A stretch of DNA of 64,000 nucleotides, taken from the NCBI GenBank assembly GCA_009761415.1, contig QUOL01000020.1, positions 1 to 64,000 of the forward strand. Direction: 5' to 3'. Every line of letters starts with the position of its first letter. Positions within the stretch are counted from its first letter, which is position 1. Shown here piece after piece: positions 17,594 through 33,185 of the stretch. The stretch comes from Sarcomyxa edulis (taxonomy: Eukaryota > Basidiomycota > Agaricomycetes > Agaricales > Mycenaceae). The position numbers and the translations under genes were made by a program. The notes beneath the pieces were generated by a model. That model did not search any database and was not told the origin of the DNA. It worked only from the letters and a program-made list of their open reading frames with translations.

Positions 17594-20500
17594 TCAGCCC
17601 GACTTTCCATCCTTCAGACTACGGTTGCTGTCTTTAGCACGAGCGGCGCTTGGGCGACTTGATGCTTTAGTCTGTCTAAAGCACAGGAATTCGATTCCTG
17701 TCGCTCGCCGGGTATCTGCCAATGTCTTCTTGACGCCATCAAGATTACTCTGGAGGTTTTCATCTCCAGGTCGGCGTGAATACGCCTGCGATATCTTGTT
17801 GTATAGGTCGGAGAGCGTTTTGGCGGCAGAAGGGGTAACATAACGCGCGAGCGTCTGATGCATGAATTCGATTTCCAAGGTTGCCTGTCAGACAGAAGAC
17901 AATAATCACCCCTTGAACAACGTATTGATGGGAAACCCGGAGTGAAAACTTACGCGAAGCATCCCTCCCATGCCAAACCTCTTAACTTGGCGGAAACATC
18001 GCAACGCTTCTTCAGAGAGATCCTCCACCAAAGCACTGAGAGTACGGTCCAACAGGGGCTCGGCAGCACTAGTGATCTGTGCATGAATTCCAACCAGGTA
18101 CATCAACGTCTCGTACATATATGGTCGTATCTCTAGTATCAATGTCAACGTCAACGTCGTCTGACCAAATGGGAGAAGATATATTGAATATACCTGTTGG
18201 CTGTGGCGTTTCGTACCAATCCATTTGGCTATCCAAAATACCGTTGCGGATGATTCCCATGACGATGTTGGCTTTTGGCTTCACATAACCTTCAAAAAGG
18301 GTCTTGTCAAGCTCCTGGACGACCGTCATCAGAGTCTACGGGAGAAAGGAAGGTCAACGCCTTGCACGTGAGATTCAAGAACAAGGTGTACCTGTCTGTC
18401 TTCCGTGATCGAAATCCCAAATGCAGTCTCCAATTGGGTAACCATACTGGGAATTAGTGAAGTTGAAAGGTGACCAAAATTCGAAATGACCAGGAGCAAT
18501 CGAGTATCCTACAGACGACAACATCAGAATCAGCAAAAGAGGGAAAAGGCTCAGTTCTTGCGTACTCCGTTGGTGAAATCAAGGAGTTCCAGCGGGTTCG
18601 AAGTCAATGGAGTCGCGGGCGTAGTCGGGATCTTCCCATTGACGATAGGGGATTCGTCGGATGCAAGGTGGACAAGTCCGTCCAAAAACGCGTAAAGTGC
18701 ATCTAGGAAAGCTTTGGTTATCTTCTGAACAAACGCAGTAGCAATAGGGTTCTGTTTCGCAGGCTTGGCAAGAGACATATTGGATGATAAATCAACACCA
18801 CCAGCTATCTTGAAGGCAGCGGTGGTTATATGTCTCTGGAAGAGTTCCATTTGGGTCAGGTAGTGTGTGTTATACGGGTCGTCAGGACTCGCGATCCAGG
18901 ATTCGAGGTAGTAGAAAATATTAGCATCTGACAAAGCAGACGCAGAGGTCAGCCGAGAAGATTCAGCTATAAGAACCGACAACCGCATACCTCGTAACCA
19001 CGCATTGATAAGAATATCCTCAAATCGCCATTTCGTGCTCTCCAAGAGACTCTTCAATCCGGAAGAAACCTCATTCGATATCTCCATCCCGTTCAACTCA
19101 TTCACACTGTCCTGCACTTCGCCCAATATCTTCATCAAGTAATGCGCCGTTTCAAGGGAGTTAGAGTTGATCGGAAGGAGAGGAGGAGAGGTATTGTTGG
19201 AACCACCGGGAGACGCCATGACCGCCATATCGGATAAGGTAAAAAATTCTGAGATGAGGGATATATAGAGTTTGACAATATCCAAGGCCATCGTTCGGCA
19301 TTGAGTCGGGCTACGGCGTGTGCCACTAAATCCTGTGGAGGACTGTAGCTGACTGTGAGTATTCTCCCGATGTCATAAGGGTGTAGAATCCACCTTTTTG
19401 AATTTTCCATCCAAGAAACTCTTAGAGATTCTCCAAAAGTTCGGAAGCGACGATAACATGACCTCTGATATATTCTTGACCATGTCCAGGATTACCTGCC
19501 AAACCTCCTTCCCTCCCGTACTCGCTGTTATCATATTAAGTCAACAAGGCAGACAGGATTTGTGAGGCTGACGTACTCAGTATTACTTCAGATTGTTTGG
19601 CTTCCAACCCACCGAGAGAAGCTTGTAGCTGTTCTACGAAGACTGTTGTCAAGCTATCAGGGCCTGTGATAGTGGGAGAGTGCTTCTCCAGTGCGGCTTT
19701 AACAAAGAATCATGAGCTCAAGAATTGCACGATACAATGGATAGTTCAGCACCTTTGATGGAAGTTACCGCAGATCGATATGAGTTGTTCATTTGACCTA
19801 AGATATATTTATGTTGACTGTCGAAATAGATCCAAACTGGTTCGTCGTTGTTATGTAGCTCCAAAAGAACCCTATCATCTGTTGAGCAAGTTTCCGGGAA
19901 GGTAACGAAAAGCTTACTCTAGGGTCTTTTCCTGTTCCTCCACACTCCTCGTCGAATCTTGCAATTGTGCCTGGAGCACGTTTCTCATCTCCCCCATGGC
20001 TTTCTCGACACTACCCCATACTTTGTCAAGAATCCGTTTCTGTTGTTGCTCTGCAGATGCAGAGGCCTGGCCATCCTTTGCCGTTCCAAGCGGCAACAGT
20101 TGGCCAGGTCGAGTTTCGAGAAGGTTCTTGCCCTTCTTGTAATCTCGTATAGCCACCTCATATTTACCCTGCATTGCCACTATCGTTAGTTGGGTTTTCA
20201 TGTATCGGAGGAATGACTGACAGCTTCGATTGACTCGATTATGAATCCGGGAAGGTTGAAGAAAAACTTCGATCGATCGAACACAGACAGAGTGGTTCGT
20301 AGTTTCTGTGCCTTTGAGGCGTTCTCTAGGACTGGAAGGAAGACTTGGTCTGCTTTCACAGCAGCCTCTGAAGGGCGCAAAAGAGGAGAGTCAGACATCA
20401 CGAGATATCAGATGAAGGTAAACTCATCATACGCTTTAGCTGATCACGGAGAGGCTTTGATCCATAGTCACTCGAAGGAGCGAGTAGGCCTTCCTTCATT

Positions 20501-21156
20501 TCCGCATATACAGCTGATCCAGGTGTTTGAACAAGTTTCTTGGAGTCTCATGGACGTGGGACAAATGGACGTACCATCTGTGGAAGACTTTACGGCGACA
20601 AACCTATCAAAGTTGTCCTCTACGAGTATTCGGATTGCTTCGGAGCGAGAATCTAGAGATGCTTGCAAATGAGATATTCCAGCAGCAAGGTCCTGATATG
20701 TTGCATTAGGATGGACGGCAGAGAGAAACACTTTCGGGTCGAACGACTTGGAGGTAATTAGAACGGATGCCTCTGGACAATCAAATTTGGGTCTGGTGGG
20801 GACGCCGGATTTATGGTCTCACTCACTAGATTCCATATCCATGTCCTTAACGCTATACTTCCAATTCAGCGCCTATTACAAAACACGAAACGCACTGAGC
20901 ACGCACTTGACGTATGACCCTAGACCCAACGGGTCACCTTCAGCTTCGAAACTCCCAGACGAGCTCGTCAACGTGCCAGCCACAGAGTCTTCTAGATCAT
21001 GATCGACTTGCTCCCATTTCCTGTAAACACAGACATGGTGTTCGTTATTCCTGCAAGAGATGGAGGCTGCCTAGACGTTTACGTTGGGGCAAGAGACGAG
21101 ATACTGTAGGCTTTCAGTATAGATGCATCGTCTATAGCAAAGTTGAATTTGCCCAT
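17594..21156 (-). CDS. SEC5: Exocyst complex component Sec5 (EXOC2)
   Basis: Sec5 is a subunit of the octameric exocyst that tethers secretory vesicles at the plasma membrane. Sixteen exons join with no frame break to 902 residues, the usual fungal length: 21083-21156, 20907-21020, 20827-20852, 20575-20772, 20433-20513, 20222-20367, 19918-20168, 19753-19871, 19577-19696, 19394-19524, 18991-19348, 18566-18927, 18392-18508, 18194-18335, 17954-18132, 17594-17884. Family signatures include an N-terminal [50 protein letters not shown], the [17 protein letters not shown] core and a C-terminal [19 protein letters not shown]. The acceptor of exon 11 has two in-frame choices 6 nt apart (19348 or 19342). 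The long helical make-up is as expected for exocyst rod subunits. It lies head-to-tail with the fatty acid hydroxylase gene. Confidence 0.93.
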
Positions 21157-21645
21157 GACTGCTGCTGAAAACCGTCAAGGTTACGCCAAAGAACCAGGTG
21201 GATGAAAGACAACGAAGTCTGAGTCAGTGAGCGTCACTGCTGCCGATAAGTAGGGATGGAATCCCAATCTGATGGGAGTCTTTCAGCTCTCGGGATACGA
21301 CGATTCGTGCAAAGTTTGTGGCCTTAGGAACGCGTAACTTGGAGAGCTTGAATTCAAGTCCGAAGCGCGGATGATATTTGGTTCAAGTTGATCGTGTGGG
21401 TTCTCCACGCCAACGACCACAAACTATAATAAAAATCCAATTGGCAATTACAACGCTGTACTACAGACTGAGGTATGTACAAGAAGTCAACTGATGCAAC
21501 AGAGTGAACGAAAGAAATCTAAAGAAGAACATATAGTATATCTGATAGGTAGGCGTAGGGTACATGTGTAAGATGGCAAGTGCGAAGAAGACTGGGTCGA
21601 AACAAGGACAGGTTTGGAAAGGATCGACTGACGGGAGGTCTTGCT

Positions 21646-23125
21646 TTAGATGGGGAGCACGGTGTTGAAGACGATGTCCCATATTTTGCCTGTAGACGGG
21701 ATCAGAATATGCTACCCGAAAGAAAAGCAGAGACATACTTGTGACGCCGAAGGCAAGATTGAAATTCTTGTAATGGTGGGCAAGATGGTACTTCTTCATT
21801 TCCTTCATGTATGTTGGAAGATTTGTGTGATGCAAGCTAAGAAGATCATCAGTTTCGGGATATACAAAAGGTACGGGCGATGCTTACGCATAGTGCATGC
21901 AGTCATATAGGACATCTGACGTTGGATCAAGTTTAGAATCAACGAACGTGCACTAGTGATGCACTGACTTACAGAAAGTGAAAGCCCCCGAGATGACTCC
22001 GTTGGCCACTGGCAGTGGCAGTATCTTGTAGGCGAGCTGAGTGAAAGGATATTGCAATATGGTAAACAAGGTCGGAGGCATGACAAGCCGATAACTGTCG
22101 TCAATACGATTAGAGACAATTTGGGCGAACATGAGAGACAACGACTGACTGATCCATAGGCAGGTAATGGTGGACGCCGTGAAGTAGGAAATGCAGTAAG
22201 AGGGCGACAGGTCGGTCGGGCAGATAGTAATCAATGTGGAAAAGGAAGCGATGGAGGGTATACTCCAATATGGTCCAAGCGATGTTCCCAAGGAAGAAGC
22301 ATGCCAATGTCTTGTAGAATGCCGCGAGTGTAATGGAGGAGAGAGCGGATAGCGTGAGGAATGGGTAGGTCGTGAAGTTTGGAATGGGGCCAGTGAATTG
22401 TAGAAGGGACCGCAGGAAAATGTTGATGGTGATTGGGAGCCAGAAAATTGGAACGACAAACCACGCTGCCTTGGTGAAAACCTGTCGTATCGCGTTGTTC
22501 AATACGACTAATATATGCTAAACATCTGTTCCTTACCTCGAGATACTCAGGTCCGAAGAGTCGAGCAGACCCGGCAAGATGACGCGGCTGGTGAACTTGC
22601 TGGAGGTAGTATGCTTTACTAGGTCGATGACAATGTCAGCATTTTATTGCCAGAGAAATTCACCGAACAGCCTCACCTGAAGTTCGCGTACCACAACTGT
22701 TTCAACAGAGGTCTACGAAGATCAAGGAACTCGTTCTTCTCAAAGTCCTTGTCAGAATCCGTATTCTCGGGGTGAAAATCATCCGTTGCCTCCCAGTCTA
22801 TCACATATCAACTTAGACCGAGAGGAGATAGATTGACTGCGGACTCACCATCGCTAACGAGCGTCTCACCAGTCCCAAGACGGCCTATCAAGTACTCGTC
22901 CAACATGTCGAACGCTGAATCCGAATGGTCATGCGATTCTGGGTCCCGCATAACGATCTCCATGTCCTTGCCAGCCTGTTGCACAACGAAGTCATCACCG
23001 CCTGGGTGGTCGGGCAAAAAAGTGGTCACGTCGTATACTTTCGTGCCGCGAGTTACCCAGCAACTGGTAGCTGTCTTGTGCTGGGCAATGTCCTCGGCAG
23101 CGTAGATTCGGATGCGTTTCGACAT
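21646..23125 (-). CDS. SCS7: Fatty acid 2-hydroxylase (ceramide very-long-chain hydroxylase)
   Basis: This ER di-iron enzyme 2-hydroxylates the very-long-chain fatty acid of ceramides in sphingolipid synthesis. Eight exons join to 367 residues: 22849-23125, 22677-22797, 22537-22618, 22150-22481, 21973-22094, 21888-21915, 21739-21836, 21646-21689. An N-terminal cytochrome b5 domain carries the haem-binding HPGG (DHPGGDDF). The hydroxylase domain shows the histidine clusters HRFLFH, HGVHH, ALHHT and HLAHH expected for iron binding, between hydrophobic helices. The start is Met23125 (MSKRIRIY); an in-frame Met eight codons upstream is less likely. Length and domain order match yeast Scs7 and human FA2H. 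The exon 4/5 join gives MDHYRLV at the usual MD-R position, the only slightly uncertain splice. Confidence 0.93.
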
Positions 23126-23310
23126 ATCAGACAAGACTCGCGAAACCAACTCAAAAGTGGGCAGTTCATTAAATAAATATTTCCGGCCGGCGATCGGGAT
23201 ATACCGGACTAGTACTACGCCGAAACGTGCTAGACCTCCAGTAAGCAGGCCGCCATTTATACCTTCTATCCGTCTCGAACGTGCTAGACAGGCAACTTAG
23301 CTAGCACATA

Positions 23311-25932
23311 TTACGCAGTCGGCGCTTTTGCGACCGCTCCGACTCCCCGCTGCGATAAATCTCTACTCCAATCGCGTAAGATATGCTTCATTACCTTGCC
23401 ACTAGCGGTTTTGGGTAATTCCTCTTGCACGCCATCTTCTCCAACGAACCACACCCACGTAGGAGCATTCTAATGATATATTGATCAGCTGTTCGACCGC
23501 TTTAACAACAAGATGACCGTACCTGAGGATTCATATTGTCTGCCACCCTTTTGCGTACTTCCTCTCTCGTCATCTGCGTGTCAGGGTGGCGCACAATCCA
23601 TGCACCGACAACTTCCCCGTATATAGGATCGGGGACAGCAACCACAGCGGCCTCCAGGATTTTGTGCTCATCAGTAAGCGCGTTCTCAATCTGTATCGGG
23701 AACAGATTCTGACGATAGATTTATTGTGAGAATCTTATAAAGCTTTCAGAATGAAACGCACCTCTCCCCCTCGGATAATGATATCCTAGTAGCTCCTTGC
23801 AATCAAACCATCTTGTGTATATATATATTGTATAACCCACCTTGATTCTAGACACGACTAGTTCGAACTGTTAGCTATCAGTAGACCTCCGAACAGCAAA
23901 GATGCGTACTTCGCAGATATCCCTCATCATCCAGGATTCCTTCGTCTCCCGTATGCATCCAAAGAGTACCATCTGTGTCGGTGCGCATCACCGTCTTCGT
24001 GTGTTGCTCATCATTCCAATACCTTTTCAAGACGTTCAACGAGATTCTTCATATGACGACCATTATCTACTCACCCCTTTTGCAAAAGATATCCGGCTAT
24101 GCATATCTCTCCTGGTGTTCCGACTGGAACAATGTTACCTTCTGAGTCAATCAGCTTTGCTTTGACATGGGGCTGGACCTTGCCGACAGTCTCGACCCGT
24201 TTGATGATAGGATCTGCAGGCGTGGTTTGGAACGATACTGGGCTGTGGAAAACCAAATCATGAAGAATACCTCCTTGTGATGACACTTCGTACGCACCTA
24301 GTCTCCGCTAGTCCGCAGGACGTCGGTCAAAGAACATGGCAAGATCTCAAAGGAACGAAACTCACTCATGCCATACGCGTTAGTAATTTCGCGTAGATTG
24401 AGCTGAGAAATGAGCCTTTTCATCAGCTCAATTGGGATCGGTGACCCAGCAGCAATCCCAGTCCTATGAGTGATTGAGTCCATGTTTCATCGAGGGTGAA
24501 CAAAGTGAGTGAAAAGGTCCACCTCAATCTACTGAAATCCAGATCTTCGCCAGCTTTGCGCCTCTTCTCGACCTCCCCCAAGACACCGTGGAAATGGGTC
24601 GGGACGCCATGTAATGCCGTACAGTGTTGCTCCAGGACGGCATCTACGATTGCCTTCGGGTCGAATATTTCTGCTGGATAGACGATGCACGCTCCCTTGG
24701 ACCAGGCTGCGAGGTTCCCCAGAACCAGGCGTATTGAGCGAGGTTGTAGGGTTAGACTAACGCAATTACGAGAGTGGCGAAACAAAAAAAACTCATCAAA
24801 ACAATGGAAAATTGGAGGGACATTGCATACTACGTCCTTTTGAGTCAAGCGCATGCATCGAGCTATCGACAACGCATTGTTGAGGAGATTGGAGTGTGTG
24901 AGCTATGTGCATGTTAGCTGTTTGCAAAGAGAATGAAGAAGGTGTTTCACCGAAACAGCCTTCGGAGAACCTGTAGTGCCACTGAGAAAAAGAAGCCATG
25001 TCAGTAAGTGCCACAGGCAGTCAATGAAGCTGAGAACCTAGTGAATTGTAGATTGATGACATCGTCCTTCTGTAACGAGGCCGCGATATCCTTGCGTAAC
25101 AGATCAGTCTGAGCATCACGCTGCCATAGAAGAATTTCGCGCCAATCGATGGTGCATTTTATGTCGAACTCGCCTTGATCATCTACTACGATGATGCTAC
25201 GAAGGTCGGGAAGTGCAGGAACATGGATGGCACCAGGGACAGAAGTCCGGAGCTCTGGAATGGCTTCGGAAAGCATAGACAGATAGGCCGAAGTCCGAAT
25301 ACGCGGTACAAGGAAGAGGTGTTGGACACCGGCGAGATTGAGAGTCTCAATCTATATCGAAGGTCAGGCAGATCTTGACGGGCCATACGGGAGAGATACA
25401 TACAAGCTCTTTTATACGATACGCAGGATTTATGGTAACCATGATGGCTCCAATACTGGCACAAGCCCATTGAAGACAAGCATACGCGCTGTAACGAGCC
25501 AGCGGTCAGACCTATCATACTAGAGTTCGGAAGGAATCAACGATCAAACCTGTTGTTTCCCATAAGAACACCAACTCGATCGCCTTTTTTAACGCCCATA
25601 TCCAACAATCCTCTGACCACTGCGTCGATGTGCCATCCAAATTCATTAAAATCCCAAGCCAGATATTGAGTTTGGAAATTTGGCTGGTAACGCAAAGTCC
25701 ATCCCCCGTGGAAGCGTTCATTGCGACATATTAGAGCTGGTCGTGGACCGTGTTGTGCTAGGATGTGAGTCTCGAAATACTCTCCCAACGTAGCATTGTC
25801 CAAAGGAGGTTCTAGGGGACCTTCGACGGCAGATAGTTGCAATAATCGCCTGAATCCAAGCGTCGTCGAAAGGCCTACTAGTACTGGCAACCGACGAAAT
25901 GAGTGAGAACTTGAAGAGCGAAGTGATAGCAT
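23311..25932 (-). CDS. Medium-chain acyl-CoA synthetase (ACSF2-like AMP-binding enzyme)
   Basis: An ANL-superfamily ligase that activates fatty acids to acyl-CoA through an acyl-adenylate. The P-loop SGTTGSPK (near 24975), the NAYGMTE adenylate motif, the WMHTGD motif, the hinge [15 protein letters not shown] and the C-terminal lysine in PKTASGK are all present, so the enzyme should be active. The first 30 residues from Met25932 are rich in Arg and Ser with no acid ([16 protein letters not shown]), a likely mitochondrial targeting sequence. There is no peroxisomal C-terminal signal. An in-frame Met at 26022 would lengthen the leader by 30 residues. Many short introns split the gene. The TET of the adenylate motif depends on a 10-nt exon (24298-24307). 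It lies between the hydroxylase and isoleucyl-tRNA synthetase genes on the same strand, with no evident functional link. Confidence 0.88.
24298..24307 (-). other. 10-nt microexon of the acyl-CoA synthetase gene
   Basis: The upstream exon ends ...AYGM plus A and is followed by GTGAGT. CTAG precedes the ten bases CGGAGACTAG, then GTGCGT follows. The next exon begins after a CACAG acceptor with CCCAGTATC. Joining all three restores MTETSPVS, the standard continuation of the A5 motif of this superfamily, with phases 1 and 2 matching. Without the microexon the motif is lost and the frame breaks. Confidence 0.82.
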
Positions 25933-26255
25933 TCCGAGCTCAATTGCTATGGATGTTATAGCAATTCGCTGGTGAGGTCTGGTCTTGTCTGGCCTTGCTC
26001 TTGTGGGTCCTGGGATAGACAACTCTAAAATAGGATCTTGCAGGGATCAATCGCCGGATAAGATTCTCAGGTGACCATTTCGTAAAGCTTAAGACGGTTT
26101 TGAGCAAGTCGCGATAATCCGACAAGTCAACAATGGCGCTAACAAATCATCTCAAGTGGCACATATGTATTCTGACAAGTCTCGGACACTCAACACAACC
26201 GATTTACTAGTCGCAACATTACCAATGAGCATGAGACCACCTAGGCTGTTGAAGG

Positions 26256-30303
<4,048 letters not shown>

Positions 30304-30414
30304 GGGGGTACCAAGCAGAAAACGACTGGACGTCCAAAAAGTTTGACGCCCAAAAAGTTGACGCGAACAACTTGAGTCAAGACCACGACCTTTCTCGAAC
30401 AAAATATCTCCTAG
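30304..30414. promoter_or_regulatory. 111-bp divergent promoter between ISM1 and the coiled-coil gene
   Basis: Only 111 bp separate the two start codons on opposite strands, so both genes must be driven from here unless their start sites are internal. It contains a near-perfect direct repeat, CCAAAAAGTTTGACGC (30334-30349) and CCAAAAAGTTGACGC (30350-30364). No TATA box is evident. A regulatory role for the repeat is inferred. Confidence 0.55.
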
Positions 30415-32308
30415 ATGGCTCACGATCTAGGCACCGATACGAATCCTTCGTCCGAGTGGCATTCAATTCGTCCATGGACACCCCAATTGTCTCTTGCAGT
30501 CCGCGAAATCACCTCAGTATCTGCTACTTTCATTCTCTCCTCGTCTTTCTCGGAGACTAGCAGCGAGTCAGAGCCATTACTAGCGTCTTTGGGACTAACA
30601 ATTGAGGACGACAACGAAGAAAGTCCCGAAGAACTATCAATATCCTCAGAATCCAAGAAACGGACCGTCATCGCAGACGCACTCGCCAAAGGCCTTTCCG
30701 TAAACGTTAACGGCACCCCATGGCAAAGAGTGCTGATCCGTATAGACGACGCCTCGGATGAAGCAGTCATAATACTATATGGTCTCATGCCTGGTAGGCA
30801 ATATGACATCGATCTCAGTTTGGTACAGGCAGGACATAGCAGTAATATACGAAAGCAGGTTACGACAGAAGGTACATACTATCATTTATGACTCCTCTTC
30901 TAAAGATCACTGATCCAGAAACCAAGATATCGATATATCTATCACCGAATCATGCGATAGTTCCGAGTCTTCTTCTCTTGACCAACGCCATTCTGAACCA
31001 CCATCATCGACGCCATCTACCTCTCCTAGTCGCACCGTTCCAAATACTCCACCAATGGGATCAAACACCCATGTGGCGCAAGGCTCCTCACCTCTCACAG
31101 TAGAAGACCGTCTCAATCAACTCCAACATACCCTCTCCCTTCTCATCTCCGAACGTGAGTCCCTGACCGCCTCCTTGAAAACCGCACGGCGAGACGCACA
31201 GAAGGCCGATGCAGCCGTCCGATCTGAGATCGACGTGCTCAAGCGTGCATCGGAGAAACATGTCGCCGCAGAACATCGAGCTCGACAAAAAGTCCTAGCA
31301 TTGCAAGAAGCCGTGAAGCGTGCGCATAGCGCCACCCGGGAGATGGAGAATTCGGTGAAAGTGATCGAAAAATCATTACCTGGTCTAAAAGCGAAACGAG
31401 CGGAGAAAGAGGAGGAGTACACGAAAGTGAAGGAAGATGCTGATCGGGGGAGGAAAGAGATGGAGAAGGAAGCAGAGAAGGATAGGAAAAAGGTGGAGAA
31501 TATGAAAGGAGAACTGAGCACGTTAGGGAACAAGATGGAAAAGCTGACTGGGAAGAGAGAGAAGCTAGAAACGGTCGTCATCCCCGATTTAGAGGAGCAG
31601 TTGAGGGAAATCGAACGAGAGATTGAGAAGGCTGAATCCGAACCTCATGTCGTGTATGAGTTCCCATCATCGTCAGATGACGGATTCTACGATGAAGGTG
31701 ATCAAAATGGGGGAACAGATCGACAATCATACCTCCCAGTTCAAAGAACTCGCCATTCATCCGCGACATCCTCGCATCCTTCCACAGCAGGTGCTATCGG
31801 CCGACCACCACCTCCACCTCAAAATCTAGTTACTCCCATCCAACGACCTTCGTATACACCACTCTGGGCCCCTGCACCAGCACCTACTTCACGGAATCGA
31901 ACGCAGTCTTCCCAACTCAGCCCCGTCACATCCATGAGAAACGCCACCGCCTCTCACCCGTCAGGCAACTCCAACTCCAACTCCAACTCAACATCCTCAT
32001 CGTCAAGTCCAACCCCAGCCGCTGCACAATCATCCACTTTATCCAGCCGAGCACCAGCGTTCGAACCAGGTCGAATACCACTCGCTCTTCGATCAAGCCC
32101 ATCTCACAGTTCCACTCTTGCGAACTCCTCAAGATCAAGATCGGGGTCATCTTCTGGGATGGGCCCAGCTCCTGGGTCTGGTTCTGGATACACTCCCTCT
32201 CCTCCTATAACAATTCAACGCCAAAATCACCATACTAATCCCAGCCCTTCACACTACGGAAACAACATCTGGGGAGGGTTCGAAGGTAGAGCCAACGGTG
32301 CTGGGTAG
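30415..32308 (+). CDS. Coiled-coil protein with FN3-like N-terminal region
   Basis: Two exons (30415-30871 and 30927-32308) give 612 residues. The second exon starts after the ACCAAG acceptor at 30926; the nearer acceptors bring in stops or shift the frame. Residues ~10-150 form a beta-rich region (SLAVREITSVSATFILSS ... VLIRIDDASDEAVIILYGLMPGRQYDIDL) that looks like a fibronectin III-type fold. Next come a Ser/Pro-rich linker, a long heptad coiled coil (about 220-390, rich in E, K and R) and a Ser/Pro/Asn-rich tail with an (ACTCCA)n microsatellite coding NSNSNS. The layout recalls fungal proteins annotated as AcrB-like ubiquitination-network signalling proteins, but I cannot confirm that assignment. 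No catalytic motif is seen. It is transcribed divergently from ISM1. Confidence 0.8.
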
Positions 32309-32802
32309 GTAGAACAAGGTCGGTGCTTTCGGCCGTTCATGGCTCTCGATCATATATCGATTATCCAGGGACGAACGAGTCAGGGCGCATCATACTCGCT
32401 TCCTGCATACTTATTTACCAGTGGTATCATAAGGGATGCGCAGTCACTTGTGGAGGAAGAAGCTCTCTGCATTGCAATGTCGAGTGTTGACTATTTGACT
32501 CATAGGCCTAGGCAAGTACTTACAGTACTCTGACTGTAAAAACCTTGGGGTGGAAGTTGAAAATCCAAATTGGCATTGGCGCTTCGTTGGAAGTTGTCCC
32601 TTGCCTATCGCTTGTCAGATGATACAGATGAGGATGAAATGTCGTGATGCATTGGTAAGCCTTTGTGGAAATGACTGATGTCTATCCTGCAGTTCATTGC
32701 TATTGGTCTTGTTTTGTACGGAGGCGCAATATGACTCGAATTTCTGATTAACGCTTGATAACAGCATGGCGCTTGCTGACTGTGAGAGTCCTCTCTAGCG
32801 CG

Positions 32803-32810
32803 TTTATATA
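32803..32810 (+). promoter_or_regulatory. TATA-like box upstream of the small ORF at 32873
   Basis: TTTATATA lies about 65 bp before the first ATG of the small ORF, a spacing also seen at the ADH, laccase and MACPF genes here. Confidence 0.45.
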
Positions 32811-32872
32811 GCGAGGGGAGGAGGAGGCGCTTGTTTATCTCCATCTCTTTGCCTCCACACCCCCACTCAAAC

Positions 32873-33185
32873 AATGCTAGCGCCCTCTCGTACACCATCT
32901 CATCCCCAAGATGGTTTGTCCCACTTACGGGATGAATCTACCACTACTCTCGTCGCTTCGGAGCCTCAGAAGGAGAAGGCTGAACCTCAGCTCCAGCCAC
33001 CGTCGCCAAAGTCGTTACGGTCGAAAGGCATCGATCTCTTGAAACGCTTCAACACCACCACCTCGCCCAAACAGACACCTTCGTCGCTACTCTCAGCTCA
33101 AGCCACGCGTGCTGAAGCCAACAAGGCTTCTACCGCTGCTGCTACCAGGGCTGAGGCTATGGCTACATACGCGTCCTTGAGATGA
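32873..33185 (+). CDS. Possible small Ser/Thr/Ala-rich protein
   Basis: I do not recognise this ORF. It encodes about 103 residues, rich in Ser, Thr, Pro and Ala, with a basic patch in the middle (SLRSKGIDLLKRF) and an Ala-rich repeat near the end (ATRAEANKASTAAATRAEAMA). No signal peptide or membrane segment is visible. A TATA-like box lies 65 bp upstream, which favours a real gene. The sequence after the stop has a plausible splice donor, so a longer spliced form is possible. Confidence 0.45.

Noticed and set aside
17655..17710. tRNA-like folding: a GCTTTA/TAAAGC stem with a 7-base loop and an ACAGG...CCTGT arm around TTCGATT
   Set aside because: The T-arm loop is 9 bases, the position before TTC is not G, base 37 would be a pyrimidine, and the acceptor stem does not pair. 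The sequence is the C-terminal coding exon of SEC5 on the other strand.
31960..31990. (ACTCCA)n microsatellite as a separate repeat element
   Set aside because: It is short and lies in the Ser/Asn-rich tail of the coiled-coil protein, where such repeats are ordinary.
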